Source: Phoronis ovalis (lineage: Eukaryota > Phoronida > Phoronidae). From it: a stretch of DNA of 18,979 bases. The position numbers and the translations under genes were made by a program. Location: positions 5,465 to 24,443 of the forward strand of contig JAOXYB010066278.1 of assembly GCA_028565635.1 (NCBI GenBank). The letters run 5' to 3'. The notes under the pieces were generated by a model, which searched no databases, was not told the origin of the DNA, and was given only the letters and a program-made list of their open reading frames with translations. Below, one piece after another: positions 1-9,661 of the stretch. Position 1 is the stretch's first letter. Each line of letters begins with the position of its first letter.

Positions 1-2421
1 ACATAGATGCATTTTTAAATTCTGCGACATGCAGTAGCTGTGAACTTGACCATGTAAAGAAATAATAATTTTAGAAAAACCCATATATTTCCCAAGTATT
101 TCCATAACTCTGTAATGTCTTAACGGAAATAAATAAAATTTTGTGCTCAACATGTCAAAAGGTATACTCTTCCGGGTGGAAATAGTCAAGTATTCATACA
201 AATATTGTCATTAAGGCAGATTGATAGATTTGCAATATCGACATATGCCGAGTCCGTAAAGTCTTCTTTATTGGAATTCTGTTCGGGTTATCTTTCGAAA
301 GTGGTCGTGACAGAAAATGTGTTATTACAAGACAGAAACTATGTCCGCAATAGTTTGATTTTGGGATTGATGGTTTATATTTATGTTCTGAATTCCATTG
401 CGATATGTTAAGGCACCCTTGTTTTTCCCACCTACTTTTTAAGGTTTTAATAATAGGGACAATTAGACAAGCTTAGTACGGTTACTGGCACTGATGGACA
501 TTGCAAATCAAAATCTGCTTAACTTATGCAGTAAATAAACTTGCCAATTTGAGTTTATAAACTTTTCTATATATTTATATACTATGATAGTGTTGATGGC
601 ATTAATTTTGTAAATGATAATTAGACTGTAAAAATGTATAGAAGAAAAACCTTACACAACAGACTGAAATCAGCAGTACTGTGCTTTTTGCCAGGCGTAC
701 ACACTTCAATGCCACGTTCAACATCTATGTTTGGTCAATCGGTTCCCTCCGGGATTAATTTCAATTTTCGAATAATTTGATCATCCTTGTCCACTAAACA
801 GTGATATTCATAATTTAAGTAGATAATCGTCGATATGTGGTAATGGAAGGCATGGCATATGTTACATGATTTTTCTGAATGTGATAATTAAAATGCAGCT
901 GAGTCCGAGCTGGGAGTAGAATATTGAATTATCTTTGATTCTACTTTTGAATTGGATTGAAAAATTGTACAGACTGGTCGTACTATCGTTAACGTGGCAT
1001 TATAAACATACTCCATGCACGAGCGGCGATAAAAGGCGTCTGCTGCCCGTCTGCGGTTAATTAGCTTGTGGCATTTATAATAATCCTAAATTTCTAATTT
1101 TAAAGTAAAATGTTAACTATAATACTGAATCCACCACATCTTTTTAAGACAAACTATATTCTATTTTCGTCAGAAGTCTTCTCGAAATATTCTTGTCGGA
1201 TCAGTACGACTCAAAAATTGTTTTCACCGAATTTATAGTAGCCCTATCGATTTATTGCCGTCATTTATACCGAATAGACAGATTAAGATCACAACTGATA
1301 CAAACTGAAAATATATAGTATGTAATTTTCCATTCTATTGCAAGAGATAGGTTTTATTTTTTGTTTTACCGTAAATAACCTGTATTTCACGGAACCGCTG
1401 AAATTGCGTAAAAAATGAACGTGTGGTAGACGTACCACTGATGGCTCACTACAGTTATTACCACCGGGCCCGTCTTCAAAAAGAGCACAGCTGTGTAACG
1501 TACACGTAAAATGTCTAATTATGTACTCAGATTTATTATATTTGTACAGTGTTGTGTTGGAGCAAAAATGACTTGTGCGTTCACGAATTAAATAAATCTG
1601 TGAATTTTAACATATAATACTAATTTAATTTTTATCGCAGTTATAGTAAACAAAAACTAAATTAAACCTGTATATTTACATTTTGTGAATTAATTGCATA
1701 TTGTATAACTTGCATATTACATACTGTATATCACTTTTTTTTTGTTACATTATTTACAATTGGAATGATGTTTACATCTAATTGTATGTAGGCAACTAAG
1801 TTTTAATGGGAGGTGTATGTAATGAATACATAGATATTTGAGTACAGTTAATTAGTAATTAGTAGATTAGAAGGTAAGCTAACGTTTTTTAAAACTATTA
1901 TTTCAGGACGTGTATGTAGTAAATACATTGATATTTTGTACACATTATTTTGATATAAAATTAATTATAGAAACCTAAAGCATTATCCAGGGTCATTTGC
2001 AAGCAGTAATTAAGTACTAGCAATACGACCCAAAAACTATTATTTTGTGATATGGTCACCAATGTGCAGGCATATTATATGCGCTTGAAAGACCACACTA
2101 ATAAAAGGTAACTAGCATGTGGATATGTCGGCAGGATATTGATACCTACAGGCCAATGGTAATATTTAAAGGCAATCATCCATCCTCCTCATATGCACAC
2201 CAAAATTCAAATTACGCAGGCATAGGTGGAGCAGCAGCTTAATTTTGGCAGGTACACCAACTCGGGTACAGCTGAACACCTGTCATCGGGACACTCGAGA
2301 TACGGATTACAATATCCATGCCTGCTTTCTATTTAATATCTTTCGTAACATTTACCTTACGTGGGCCGTGACATGAAGTACATATCGATGCTGTAGTTCA
2401 AGTCTAATTGTATTTTTTCAG
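1..2421. other. AT-rich intergenic or 5' intronic DNA, no gene seen
   Basis: I see no coding exon, RNA gene or complete mobile element here. The open frames are short, AT-driven and lack coding-like codon use. The longest (205-411) begins at TTG and resembles nothing I know. A patch at 1021-1072 is clearly richer in G+C than its surroundings and contains GATA and TTAATTA core motifs, so it could be a regulatory element. The stretch may belong to the upstream part of the KSR-like transcription unit or be intergenic; the sequence does not decide. Confidence 0.5.
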
Positions 2422-2533
2422 TCAGATCTTCCAGTTGATCTCACCTGCCTCAAATTTCCACTTGATTGATCTAAATCATTTATTAGTCAGTAACATCACC
2501 TGCTTGCGTAAGACCAAGACCGCAAATTATAAG
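2422..2533 (+). other. candidate internal exon, possibly 5'UTR
   Basis: A pyrimidine-rich acceptor (TATTTTTTCAG, ending 2421) and a near-consensus donor (AAG|GTAAGT, at 2533/2534) bracket 112 nt. One frame is open across the whole segment (1 nt plus 37 codons), while the other two have stops. The encoded residues match no family I know. It cannot extend the KSR-like reading frame, because the downstream exon at 9585 has an in-frame TGA before its ATG. If real, it is an untranslated leader exon or part of another transcript. The support is splice sites only. Confidence 0.25.
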
Positions 2534-2618
2534 GTAAGTTTACAAAATTAGGAACAATTGCACTCTTCTTTCGAATTTTCCAAGTTTAGAATATATATAA
2601 AACTCTAAGAATTTTATA

Positions 2619-2659
2619 CATCCTAGCCCAAGTAACTAGCCATCCTAGCCCAAGTTAGC
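2619..2659. repeat. tandem duplication, about 22 bp x 2
   Basis: The unit CATCCTAGCCCAAGTAACTAGC (2619-2640) is followed directly by a second copy at 2641-2659 that lacks three bases. It looks like a local replication-slippage duplication. Confidence 0.8.
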
Positions 2660-3010
2660 GGAAACGGGTAAAACTTCTAACAAAAAATATACAATACACC
2701 ACCATTTCACATACAAATTATTGGGTTTGCTTTTGATTTTTTCGTTTTTGTCCCGGTCTGCTTAAAACCGAACTACAAAGCCTTAAGGATTTTAAGGAAA
2801 GAATGATAATAAAAAATATGCCTGATAATTTAATCGGAATCTTAATCTACTTTTGGGAATAAAGTAATACTTTCAAGCCAGATACAAGTTTGTTAGTAGT
2901 TCCCTTTGTTAGACGTGGCACTTATTTAATACCTGTTTAAACTGCGGGCACGCACCTTGGCACACGACAAAGCTTTGATTAAACAACGGTTATTTACTGA
3001 TAATACCTGT

Positions 3011-3036
3011 CCAAGTTGTTGACCCAAGTTGTTGAC
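3011..3036. repeat. perfect 13-bp tandem duplication
   Basis: CCAAGTTGTTGAC occurs twice in direct contact (3011-3023 and 3024-3036). The pair is framed by ACCTGTC (3005-3011) and its reverse complement GACAGGT (3034-3040), so the block can also fold as a short hairpin. Confidence 0.8.
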
Positions 3037-3711
3037 AGGTGGTTAAATATGGGCTAATGAAATCCTTTTCATCTGTCCTGTGCAATTTTACATTGTCCCG
3101 CTGTCTGTAAACAGCTGTAAACATGTTTTAAGAGTCCGTAATAGTAAACCCGAGCTTGAAATATGCATAGATAAATTATTAACAATATATGCATTTACTT
3201 TAAAAACGCAATGGTCTGAGCATGTCCCGGAACAGGTATATATCGTTTGTGACACATGTTCACATTATAGACCTGTAACAGCTGACACTGATTTGTATAT
3301 AGACTAGATAACTGATGAAGATTTAAGTTTTTTGATACCTTTACATTTGCTATCATTCAAAATATCTGAGAGAAGATAAAATGTGAAAACGTGAACTTTA
3401 TGAATATACACCTTAAAATGTATACTTTAAAATGTTGTAGCTGGAACAGGATATCTCGCCAATAGACAACTCGCCATGAATATAAAATTGATAACAATGC
3501 AGAATAGATGCTATGCTTTTACTGTTCATACAGCTCTCTGAAAGGAAAAATGTGGTATAGGATAGCTTGCCGTCCTTTCTTTTTAGGCGACTTCTCCAAT
3601 AGATAATCTGATTTCTCAGTCATCTTTAAAATAATTTAAAACATATTTTTGTATTTAAATTGTCTAACTTAGTTATAATAGAAATTGTGTACCAAGAAAC
3701 AGTCAACGTAC

Positions 3712-3738
3712 GACTAATAAAACTTAGTTTTATTAGTC
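3712..3738. repeat. perfect inverted repeat, 12-bp arms, 3-nt loop
   Basis: GACTAATAAAAC at 3712-3723 is exactly complementary to 3727-3738, with TTA between. The symmetry is too tight for a typical transposon end pair and lies in non-coding DNA. It could be a cruciform-prone site or the tip of a foldback element. Confidence 0.7.
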
Positions 3739-5206
3739 CCATTCTAAAAAGATTAATTCAGGGTAAATCAGCGGCGCCCTATTATAAAATTAAATTCGGT
3801 TAAAAAAATAGACAGGGACCCGTGTCTCAATTCACTACATGCAAAATAAAAACAGGAGTTTACATATCATGATATGCGCAGTATAAATAAGATTTTCCTT
3901 TTGTCTTGCAAAGGAATGTGTATTGTAAGAGTAGAGACGAATAATTTCGTTTTGGCACAATAGGTAACGTTTGTTAAAGCTCTAAATACACAAACACAAT
4001 AAAATTTTCTTCTACAATTTTGTTCGCGTTATTTAATCCTATTTAATGATAAGGCTGGATCGAGGGATCAAAGTCTGTCGTCAAGAGAATATAATTCAGA
4101 ACATATACCAATAAATAATAAAATAACTTAAAAGTTTTTTATGCATTGCTGTCCTCTGTGTAAACTCTAAAATGCTATCCCCGGATGATATATCGAGAAT
4201 GCTATAGCCTTGATGTCTGGATACGCGGGTGGCGGAGGATATTTGTCATGGTTATTGCTTTGTCTGTGTTAATTCAACACGAACATATTAGTGGATTAAA
4301 AAAAAGGAATTTAAAGGTAATATAGAAACTGTGTTTCTGTTTTATTTTGAATGTATGTGGCACTATTTTAGGCGTATGTCATAACTAAAACCTATTAAAA
4401 TTACTTAGAACCCGGGGTTAATGTCCTTTCTCCGCATGAGGGCGTCCTATGTGTATACTGACATACGCCTGAGTATAATTTCCTTAATATTGCAAAGATG
4501 GGGTTAGTTAAGAACTGGAGTTGAGAGCCTCTTCAAAAATTTGTTGAAATTTAAGAATGCAATCTTTGGTCATCTGTCCTATCTAGTGCTCAATTTATTG
4601 TGTTATGATATCGGCACGCGAGCACAGCAGGTCTCCGATAAAGACAAGCCGGTGATTGGTTAATTTTTTGACAGCTGGTTAAACAGCTAGAGGTCCTCAC
4701 CATTACAAAGGGAATTTATGGGCATACCAGGGGCTACTAGGTTAAATGTATATACCTATCTATATCTATAATATTGTATGAACTCGTTAATAACGAAGAA
4801 TCTCCCAATATAAGGAATCATATTAAAAATACTTTATTTTTTATGATCATCCAGTGTTTCTTTAAAAAAATAAAACATCATCCCAGTTTTCTGTAAGCCA
4901 AAACGTAATGTATACAATATATGGTTTGTGAAATGTAGATGCGTTAAACATCATTATAAAATATGTGGAGAGAGTGTCAAATTTGTCTAAAATTGTAAGA
5001 CATGTATATTTTATGTTAATAATCAGATGCGAATATTTTATTTAATAAATTATAAATTCAAGCCCGTTTTCTTGTTGCAATAGTGTCAAAAGCCAGCATG
5101 CCAGCATAGGTGTGAAAAACAAACCTGTCACCCCTATAAGAACACAATAGACTAAACCATAGTTGTTCGCGTGCCTGTATTTATAAATCATTGTTTGATC
5201 TCTCAG

Positions 5207-5366
5207 CTGTCATTATTATTATCAAAGGGCATGAGGTGCGAGGGTCTCCATCTAGCTTAGTCACTATTTCTTTGGAGCATTTCCGAGTAGGGTGACTTGA
5301 CTATTTGAATCATTGGAGTATATAGAGATTAGGACAACTAATTCCCAGCTCTGTCAAGATTTCGAG
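5207..5366 (+). other. candidate non-coding exon (5'UTR)
   Basis: An acceptor-like site (TTTGATCTCTCAG ending 5206) and a good donor (GAG|GTAAGC at 5366/5367) enclose 160 nt that is richer in G+C than its flanks. All three frames contain stops, so it is not coding. It would fit as a leader exon of the KSR-like gene, spliced onto the acceptor at 9584/9585. A TATATAG at 5319-5325 also allows the 3' part to be a first exon. No transcript evidence is available here. Confidence 0.25.
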
Positions 5367-7839
5367 GTAAGCCTTGTCTTTGTATTTATTTTTTGAACAT
5401 ATCATTTGTTTAACCTTGGACAATAATATTATTAAACCATCATACAGTGGTGGCATATGGTCCCGGGAATATGGTTAAGGCAGTCATCAGTTTGCTGTGC
5501 AGCATCCCGACGTAGACTTGGGGGCCAGTGGATAGTATATAGTAAGGATATATAAATAGCTTAAAATATCCTGTGGTAGAAACATGCAGTAAATTTATTT
5601 CAAAATATTTTGAATGTTGATGGCGGTGACCGGGCCGGGGAAAACATTTTGATTGTTGCTTCAGCGGACATCACTTACCAGTATTTTTTTTTCGAGTCTG
5701 AATTATTTAAAATATCTATAGTGTTCCCCTTAACAAACACAATGTACACTGGTATTGCATTAGCTGTAATATTACACTTGTGTAGGTACATCCCTCGAGC
5801 ATATCCACATGTTCACAATACAAACATGCACGATTTCCCTACGCAGAATGTTTGTTAATGTCATAAGTTTCGAGATTTGAGTATGTGATATTTAGATTAT
5901 TTTTGTTGTTTTAATGCACAAGATAAAGCCATTTCGAAGTTGTCTTTATTGAAACAGCTTCAACACTTATTACAATAGACTGTCAGGTTGTGTATCCAGG
6001 ACTAATTATATACAATCTTTATACACGTACGAGCTCATACCACATTACAATATTTAATATTGTAAACACTATTGCTATAACAAAATAATAATAAACACGC
6101 TACGTTATATTTTATATAGTTTATGTTTTTCGCGAATTTGACGCCCACGCAGTTATATGCTAAAATTAATGATACTGGTAGAAAGAATGTTTACATAAAT
6201 TTAAAGATCAGTGATGACTTGATAATCTGCAATGGATAGAGTCAGCTGTGGAAAAGCCATCTGCATATATAGATACATAGTAACACAAAGAGACGGAGAA
6301 GCAACGTTATTGTTCATTATAACTTCGATATCAAGCCTATTTTTACGATTAAAGAAATTCAATATCGTTGCAAATGATTTGAAATTAACTACGCCATTAT
6401 TACTTAACGTATATGTTATATACATGTACAACTCGATACCCATCTGTATTAAAGTGAAGGAGTTACCATTTCTTGAATTTCGTTCTTGTGGGTTAATTAT
6501 CACATACGTTTTATTATTGTTGTATGATCATGACTGACATCATGTGGTGGGCATATAATGATACAAAATCTTGGTTAAAATACTAGAATTTTAAGAAAAC
6601 TTAGAATTAATTTGTGTCTGAGCTGTGCATAAAATTGGATACTTGGATTCGTGGAAGTTGTATTCACGGGAGGTAATAGCAGACAAAACCAGAAGCAGAT
6701 TCGCGTGCGGCAGCTGAGAACAAAATAAGGTGATTCCCGGATCTACAAAGCAGGATCTAATTATTAAATAACATCATTCCAATCATGCATACAGATATAT
6801 CACTTTAGTTATATTAGTCTCAGGGAAACATGTACACGATTATTCTATTTTAAACCTAGGATATTGAGTTTTATATATCCTTATATCCTATTTTTAAGGT
6901 AGGAGCGTGGGTAGGCGGGTGTACCAGTGCCACGGTTTTATTCCAATCAACGACCTCCCTTGATATCGCATTTAAACCTCCCTTGATATCTAAATTGTAG
7001 AAATTGATAAAGACCCTCCTATTATAGGTTGAATTTTTTGATATATAATATTCCAATACAGAACGTTTACTACCGTAAACACGTTTGTTTTAATAAGAAA
7101 ATATATACCGAATGCAAGTAGAAACACCATCAAAACGCTTTTTTAACTAAACAGGAGGCATAGGTATTCGATTTTGGATCAGTCTAGTCAAAAACATTTG
7201 AACAAAGCGTTTGAATATTTTGTCACAAGATGTTCAACCCTTAACAGCACCCCGCAATTACAGTGAACGCAGAAAAATAAAAGAAATCAGAAATGTGTAG
7301 TAATTGACCTGTTAGTGTAACAAGTATTTTTTTATCAAACCCTGATAGCGAAAAGTTCATAGGCATATTTCTATAATGTCACAGTCAATGTCCATAACCA
7401 CGCTATTGTGTGCTTTTCATTAAATAACTAAACCACGCCATTAATAAGTTCATTAAAACTTTAATAGTGGAAAGGTTAATGCTAGTTGAAGGAATAGATC
7501 ATAGATCTACATGTTCTGAACAAAATAAGTTATACATACTGCTGGCCAACGATTAGCTTATGCATTGATGAACATGCACATTGAATATATAGAAATGATG
7601 CCTTGGCTATAAAGGTTGAAAATAGTTGTCTTTTAGACATGTCATGTGTACGTTTGTGGATATCGAAAAAAACTATTTATGGAAAACTGTGTCACGGATA
7701 CATAAATATGTATAAAACAATTGGTGAGAAATCTGATATAAAAAACGTCCGAGATATATTTACATTTTTTTGTATTATGTATCACGCCAAAGAATATTAT
7801 TAGAGTTTACAAGAAATACTGACCGAATATATACTTATC

Positions 7840-8024
7840 TAACTGAAATTCCTGCTACTCAGAACCTTCATTTTCGCGTACCGTACTCGTGTAAATTTCC
7901 AGCAACTGGTTTCTGGTCATATAAGACTGCAGGGTGTTCGAGTCTAAGCTGGTTAGGTAGGTCTGGATATGAAAGAAGCATTTCAACAGTTGGATTTTCA
8001 AAAAAATAATAATAATAAAAAAAC
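7840..8024 (+). repeat. possible tRNA-derived SINE-like element
   Basis: A G+C-richer block contains GTTCGAGTC (7936-7944), close to the internal B-box of RNA polymerase III promoters. It ends in a simple A-rich tail with AAT repeats (7999-8024), as SINEs often do. I could not identify a convincing A-box or flanking target-site duplications, so the left boundary is approximate and the call tentative. Confidence 0.2.
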
Positions 8025-8515
8025 GTTTTATTGGTTAGTGTTGTCGGCAAGTTCTATATGACAATTCATGTAGTTTACACAGAGTTTTGTAATAATGCAC
8101 CAGCATCCAGACCTCGTTCATGCAACACATTTAACCTATATACGGCGATTATGACATCATTATTGTCTACTGTCCAATGATGAAATGCGTAGAATGTACA
8201 GTTTTGGTAGCACAAGCGTACGTAGCTTGGTAAATGCACTGCCAAGGTATTCTCCTATACTGGCAGGAAAATGTGCTGACGTCAAACCAACTTATTTACA
8301 ATACAAGGTGCACAGTGCTATCTAAAATGATACATGAATATGTTTAAGCATGAATCTGATTTTTTGAATGACTTTTTGCCCATTCAGCTCTGCAGAGTTA
8401 ACTATGGTGTGGGAGCGAGTTCCATATAGTAATTGTTCTTGAGTACAAAGACTATTTCAAGGGGTCAATGATACATTGAACCTCGCGGTAACGTAGATCA
8501 TAATTATTTACTCTA

Positions 8516-8525
8516 GCGCATGCGC
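8516..8525. promoter_or_regulatory. NRF1-like palindrome GCGCATGCGC
   Basis: A perfect 10-bp palindrome matching the core of the NRF1 (nuclear respiratory factor / erect wing) recognition sequence stands alone in very AT-rich DNA. CpG-rich sites of this sort often mark promoters in animals, but no transcription start can be tied to it here. Confidence 0.25.
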
Positions 8526-8629
8526 ATATATCTTTGTTATCGAAAGAAATAGCATTAAGGCATAATTAATGTCGCGATGGTTAAACTCGATAGACTTAAT
8601 AAATTCACCAATGATATAGTGTTATTGAT

Positions 8630-8635
8630 TTTATT
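8630..8635 (-). terminator. AATAAA poly(A) signal for the - strand frame
   Basis: TTTATT on the + strand gives AATAAA on the - strand, about 63 nt beyond the stop of the frame ending at 8698. The hexamer is common in AT-rich DNA, so this supports the gene only weakly. Confidence 0.25.
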
Positions 8636-8697
8636 AATAATTATTTCAAAGCTTTTCATGCAAATTAAACAAACTATACATTTATATTTATTTGGAT

Positions 8698-9012
8698 TTA
8701 CACCGGTTTGAAGGCATTGACTTGTGTTTCTGTCCCATTGCGGATGTCAATACGAGCTCTCTGTAATGAAGCATGTTTTGAAGACCAGTCGGTCAACAAC
8801 CCCCTGGGAAACAGACCCTCGTTTAAATTTGCATCCTGTTGTGTCTCCCAATATTTGTTTTTGTTAGTCTGGCCTTGCGCAGATAGTTTAACTAATTGGC
8901 ACCAAACAGATTTAGTAACAAAATCAGAATACCCAACATACCTATAGCCTGAAGTAATTGGCATGACCTGTGGCTTAGAGATCAGACTAAGGTTATTTCC
9001 CGGGTCATTCAT
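8698..9012 (-). CDS. candidate small protein, 104 aa, unrecognised
   Basis: A continuous frame runs from an ATG at 9012 to a TAA at 8700-8698 on the - strand. It sits in a block clearly richer in G+C than its flanks, with varied codon use and a balanced amino-acid mix (several Trp and Tyr, no low complexity). That makes it the most coding-like frame outside the KSR-like gene. A stop codon lies directly upstream of the ATG and the -3 base is T, so either the start is weak or the segment is a terminal exon; a possible acceptor (CTCTAAGCCACAG) lies inside the first 20 codons. An AATAAA on the same strand occurs about 63 nt after the stop (8635-8630). I see no signal peptide, membrane segment or known domain. 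The overlapping + strand frame 8708-8947 is a shadow. It could also be an exapted or repeat-derived segment. Confidence 0.35.
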   Translation of the reverse strand: MNDPGNNLSLISKPQVMPITSGYRYVGYSDFVTKSVWCQLVKLSAQGQTNKNKYWETQQDANLNEGLFPRGLLTDWSSKHASLQRARIDIRNGTETQVNAFKPV

Positions 9013-9185
9013 TTACTATTAACATCGGTTGGAATATCATAAAAGGTCATGCTTACATAATTTGGGACTATATCAGGACAAGATAATTGTGTATTGATAA
9101 CTGGCGAAATCTGATTGGATCCAATATGTTAGTTATGTCACAAGTCAATGATTCAATGTTCTGATGCCACTCTCATGACTACAAG

Positions 9186-9192
9186 TATAAAA
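9186..9192 (+). promoter_or_regulatory. TATA-like element upstream of the KSR-like start exon
   Basis: TATAAAA stands about 430 bp before the start codon at 9615, in DNA less AT-rich than average. A start of transcription would be expected near 9215-9222. The leader could then be unspliced up to 9661, or spliced using the acceptor at 9584. An alternative is that transcription begins further upstream at the candidate leader exons. Confidence 0.25.
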
Positions 9193-9584
9193 CCAATACA
9201 GCGTGTGACATATGCACATTTGTTAGTCGAGGTTTGATATGTGCAGACTAGAAGAATATTGTCAGGGATATCGTTTTTACAAAATAATAATTAGAGAATA
9301 CATCTATTTTAAAATTGACATCAAAGGTGTGATTTAATAATATTTACTTATGTTGAAATTTTTTTACGGAGTTAATACCAGGATATTTCGAAGTCGTCAA
9401 AAGTGATATCTGTAAACACGAAGGCTCTATACTTGGAACGTTTTTTGTGAAACAAAAAACCTTGATAGTTTAATTTAGTAAACGCGAATATAAAGGTGTG
9501 ACTTTGTGAAACTGCACCGAAGTCGAACCAGCATCTTTATAGTTGAGCCTTCTGAAAGTGATACAAATTAATATTTTTTTTCAG

Positions 9585-9661
9585 TTCAGATCAGAATACC
9601 TCCATCCATGAAAGATGGTACAAACATCTAATCACGATAAAGAAACACATGCTCTCTGCGG
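9585..9661 (+). other. exon 1 (first coding exon) of the KSR-like gene
   Basis: A strong acceptor (TTTTTTTTCAG ending 9584) and donor (CGG|GTGAGT) bound this exon. The ATG at 9615-9617 has A at -3 and G at +4, a strong initiation context. An in-frame TGA at 9609-9611 lies just before it, so this is a true N-terminus. A 7-codon upstream frame starting at 9608 overlaps the main start and could lower translation. The exon contributes 15 codons plus two bases (GG), which the first base of the 12723 exon completes as Gly. The acceptor implies at least one untranslated exon upstream. Confidence 0.55.

Larger units (their letters stand above)
2534..5206. other. AT-rich non-coding stretch with small repeats
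   Basis: No gene is supported. The stretch holds two short tandem duplications (2619-2659 and 3011-3036), a perfect 12-bp-arm hairpin (3712-3738) and a spaced 12-bp inverted repeat (4370-4381 with 4459-4470). The open frame at 3080-3307 has no recognisable content. If the flanking candidate exons are real, this would be an intron. Confidence 0.45.
5367..8629. other. non-coding stretch, no supported gene
   Basis: Overlapping open frames on both strands at 6201-6537 are about 100 codons long but read as low-complexity hydrophobic sequence with no family resemblance. A 21-bp near-perfect palindrome lies at 6045-6065 (arms TTACAATATT). A 15-bp direct repeat, ACCTCCCTTGATATC, occurs at 6953-6967 and 6976-6990. 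A perfect CRE-type octamer TGACGTCA is at 8277-8284 and a GCGCATGCGC palindrome at 8516-8525. I can name no gene here. Confidence 0.45.

Noticed and set aside
1874-1906. GTAAGC...TTTCAG segment with an internal CTAAC, looking like a tiny intron
   Set aside because: At 33 nt it is shorter than animal introns normally are, and no exon content is seen on either side.
4214-4273. Short ATG frame encoding a Gly-rich then Leu-rich peptide of 19 residues
   Set aside because: It is too short, has no supporting signals, and AT-rich DNA yields many such frames.
6201-6537. Overlapping open frames of about 100 codons on both strands
   Set aside because: Both are hydrophobic, low in complexity and without family resemblance; a low density of stops explains them.
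8708-8947. + strand open frame of 79 codons
   Set aside because: It is the antisense shadow of the more coding-like - strand frame 8698-9012.
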